Assembly: GCA_905236815.1 (NCBI GenBank)
Contig: CAJOPE010000047.1
Span: 1-41,991, forward strand
Source: an uncultured Prevotella sp.
GTDB taxonomy: Bacteria > Bacteroidota > Bacteroidia > Bacteroidales > Bacteroidaceae
DNA length: 41,991 nucleotides
Direction of reading: 5' to 3'
The notes beneath the pieces were generated by a model. That model had not been told where the DNA came from, made no database searches, and saw only the letters and a list, made by a program, of their open reading frames with translations. How positions within the stretch are numbered: the first letter of the stretch is position 1; each line of letters opens with the position of its first letter. Below, in pieces: positions 40,886-41,991 of the stretch. The position numbers and the translations under genes were made by a program.

Positions 40886-41587
40886 ATGAGAAAATATTTA
40901 TTTTTATTGGCATTTCTTGCCTTGCATTTATCGATAATGGCGCAAAGTGATTCTCTACAGAAGGATACTACCCGTCATCAGGTTCTGTTTGCCACCACGA
41001 TGGGCAATATCAAGGTGGAACTTTATAATGAAACTCCATTGCATCGTGATAATTTTCTGAAGTTAGTGCGCAATGGCGATTTCGATGGAATGCTTTTCCA
41101 TCGTGTTATCTCGGGCTTTATGATTCAGACTGGAGATCCGCGTAGCAAGGAGGCTAAGCCTGGTGAGTATCTGGGGGAGCATGAGGTTAGCAAGGAGGAG
41201 ATTCCTGCCGAGATTCTTTTTCCAAAATTCTGGCATAAACGTGGTGCCTTGGCTGCTGCTCGTCAGCCGGATAATATCAACCCTGAACGTAAATCTTCTA
41301 GTTCTCAGTTCTATATCGTTTATGGCAAGCGCTTCCGTGATTCTGATATTTTGGAGCAGCAGCGATTCCTCGATGAGCGTACCGGAGGAAAGGTAAAACT
41401 CACTCCTGAATTGAAAAAGGCTTATTATGAGATAGGCGGTTATCCTTCGCTCGATGGACAATATACGGTTTTTGGCGAGGTTTTCGAGGGTATTAATGTG
41501 GTGAAAATGATTCAATGGGTAGATACAGATAAAAACGATCGACCTGTTGAGGATGTAAGAATAGTTAAGGCTACTATTATCAAATAG
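40886..41587 (+). CDS. Secreted cyclophilin-type peptidyl-prolyl isomerase
   Basis: Prolyl isomerase for folding of exported proteins; periplasmic. The start ATG at 40886 gives 233 residues with a proper signal peptide (MRKYLFLLAFLALHLSIMAQ). A longer frame from 40820 would put 22 extra residues before it and spoil the signal. Cyclophilin motifs: TTMGNIKVELYNETPLHRDN, FDGMLFHRVISGFMIQTGDP (with the catalytic Arg of FHRV and the Gln of IQTG), SSSSQFYIVYGKRF and GQYTVFGEVFEGINVVKMI. A family-specific insert (about 162-195, DILEQQRFLDERTGG) is seen before YPSLDG. TAATATTG at 40852 with TTG at 40827 is a poor promoter match. Terminators follow at 41598 and 41628. Confidence 0.93.
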   Translation: MRKYLFLLAFLALHLSIMAQSDSLQKDTTRHQVLFATTMGNIKVELYNETPLHRDNFLKLVRNGDFDGMLFHRVISGFMIQTGDPRSKEAKPGEYLGEHEVSKEEIPAEILFPKFWHKRGALAAARQPDNINPERKSSSSQFYIVYGKRFRDSDILEQQRFLDERTGGKVKLTPELKKAYYEIGGYPSLDGQYTVFGEVFEGINVVKMIQWVDTDKNDRPVEDVRIVKATIIK

Positions 41588-41597
41588 TTGCTGTGTT

Positions 41598-41626
41598 TAG
41601 CTTGCTTTCTCAAGCTATATTTTTAT
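41598..41626 (+). terminator. First terminator after the cyclophilin gene
   Basis: TAGCTTG (41598-41604) pairs with CAAGCTA (41611-41617) with a 6-nt loop, followed by TATTTTTATT. The stem is only 7 bp, so it may be leaky. Confidence 0.75.
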
Positions 41627-41627
41627 T

Positions 41628-41681
41628 CTACCAGTCAGAAGATTATTTTTTTATGGTCTTTTGATTGGTAGTTTTCTTTTT
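41628..41681 (+). terminator. Second hairpin terminator
   Basis: CTACCAGTCAGAAGA (41628-41642) pairs with TCTTTTGATTGGTAG (41657-41671) over 15 positions. Two of these are G-U wobbles that work only in plus-strand RNA. A T-rich tract (TTTTCTTTTT) follows, so it is a strong backup terminator. Confidence 0.8.
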
Positions 41682-41834
41682 GGGAACCCTTAATCGGATA
41701 TCGATGACTTGTGTTGAATAGAACGATATGTCGAGATCTTTACTATTTGAAGTTTTTATTAACTTGATATTCTTGCTTGTTTCATCTCTAATTGATTAGT
41801 GCTACACTCGTTATTTTGTCTCTTTCAATAATGT

Positions 41835-41903
41835 GAAACGACCGTTTGACATAACGTGAAACGGCCGTTTGATATAATATGAAACGATCGTTTAATATAA
41901 TGT
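41835..41903. repeat. Tandem 23-bp palindromic repeats with variable centres
   Basis: Three units start at 41835, 41858 and 41881, a 23-bp period. The cores are GAAACG-AC-CGTTTG, GAAACG-GC-CGTTTG and GAAACG-AT-CGTTTA. The spacers (ACATAACGT, ATATAATAT, ATATAATGT) are similar. A degenerate fourth copy seems to begin at 41904 (GACTGAAGTTTCG). The AAACG/CGTTT arms are invariant while the central dinucleotide differs in each. The rest of 41682-41991 has no gene, and only a weak TGAATAA/TTATTCA inverted pair near 41922-41957. Confidence 0.85.
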
Positions 41904-41991
41904 GACTGAAGTTTCGCAAGTGAATAACGATTCATCAAGCGACGTTTAGATTATTCATTTTATACAATTTCCGGAACTTTGGATTATCATC

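Noticed and set aside
41835..41904. CRISPR array
   Set aside because: Units are 23 bp with 9-nt near-identical spacers; there are no unique spacers and no cas genes.

Overview
The window looks like chromosomal DNA of a Bacteroidota bacterium, most likely a gut Prevotellaceae species such as Segatella/Prevotella copri. Four things point there. Nearly every transcription unit has the phylum-type promoter (TTG near -33, about 20 nt spacer, TAnnTTTGC at -7). Shine-Dalgarno sequences are weak or absent. The gene families are typical of the phylum (ExbB-ExbD-ExbD, PorE-like OmpA lipoprotein, DUF6249/DUF5056-like sigma locus, type II IlvE, GH115, Mrp without CxxC). Coding is moderately AT-rich. The genus is inferred from pattern memory, not from a search.

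Layout. 1-1000: 3'-part of a tRNA-Ser gene, its terminator, a decayed AAA-ATPase C-terminus and one unknown gene. 1.1-3.4 kb: an ExbB / unknown membrane protein / ExbD / ExbD energy-transduction operon. 3.4-5.8 kb: an Lrp/AsnC regulator convergent with an rsmF-type methyltransferase / dihydrofolate reductase operon. 5.8-9.6 kb: DUF6249-like membrane protein, ECF sigma factor and putative anti-sigma, then a large PorE-like OmpA lipoprotein. 9.6-11.7 kb: topoisomerase III (minus strand).

11.7-13.25 kb is a 1.5-kb gene-free, repeat-packed segment. It contains nested inverted repeats, a 477-bp MITE-like element with 83-bp arms, a tandem palindrome array and GC-rich hairpins. Next comes an AT-rich island of three unknown secreted or lipid-anchored proteins (13.25-15.15 kb), then a two-gene helicase module (15.2-19.9 kb). 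In that module an SNF2-family ATPase is preceded by a 612-residue protein whose C-terminal third resembles the XPB-associated Helicase_C_3 domain.

19.9-26.8 kb is one tightly packed nine-gene minus-strand unit: MATE exporter, cytidylate-kinase-like protein, metallophosphoesterase, small unknown, PurT, then a dTDP-3-amino-sugar set (FdtA-like ketoisomerase, membrane PH-like protein, FemAB/GNAT-type acyltransferase, FdtB-like aminotransferase). 26.8-31.8 kb (plus): secreted subtilase coupled to xseA-xseB, then ilvE and trmB. 31.8-34.3 kb (minus): an isolated GH115 alpha-glucuronidase. 34.4-35.5 kb: Mrp/ApbC ATPase. 35.6-40.7 kb (minus): a TolC / HlyD / ABC-2 permease / ABC-2 permease export operon with no ATPase gene. 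40.9-41.6 kb: secreted cyclophilin. The last 400 bp hold two hairpin terminators and a second tandem palindrome array.

Most of the window is ordinary core genome. The parts most likely to be undescribed are the two tandem-palindrome arrays with variable centres, the nested repeat segment at 11.7-13.2 kb, the SNF2 plus helicase-associated-domain gene pair, and the membrane PH-like protein embedded in the amino-sugar genes. No CRISPR array, prophage or intact insertion sequence was seen.
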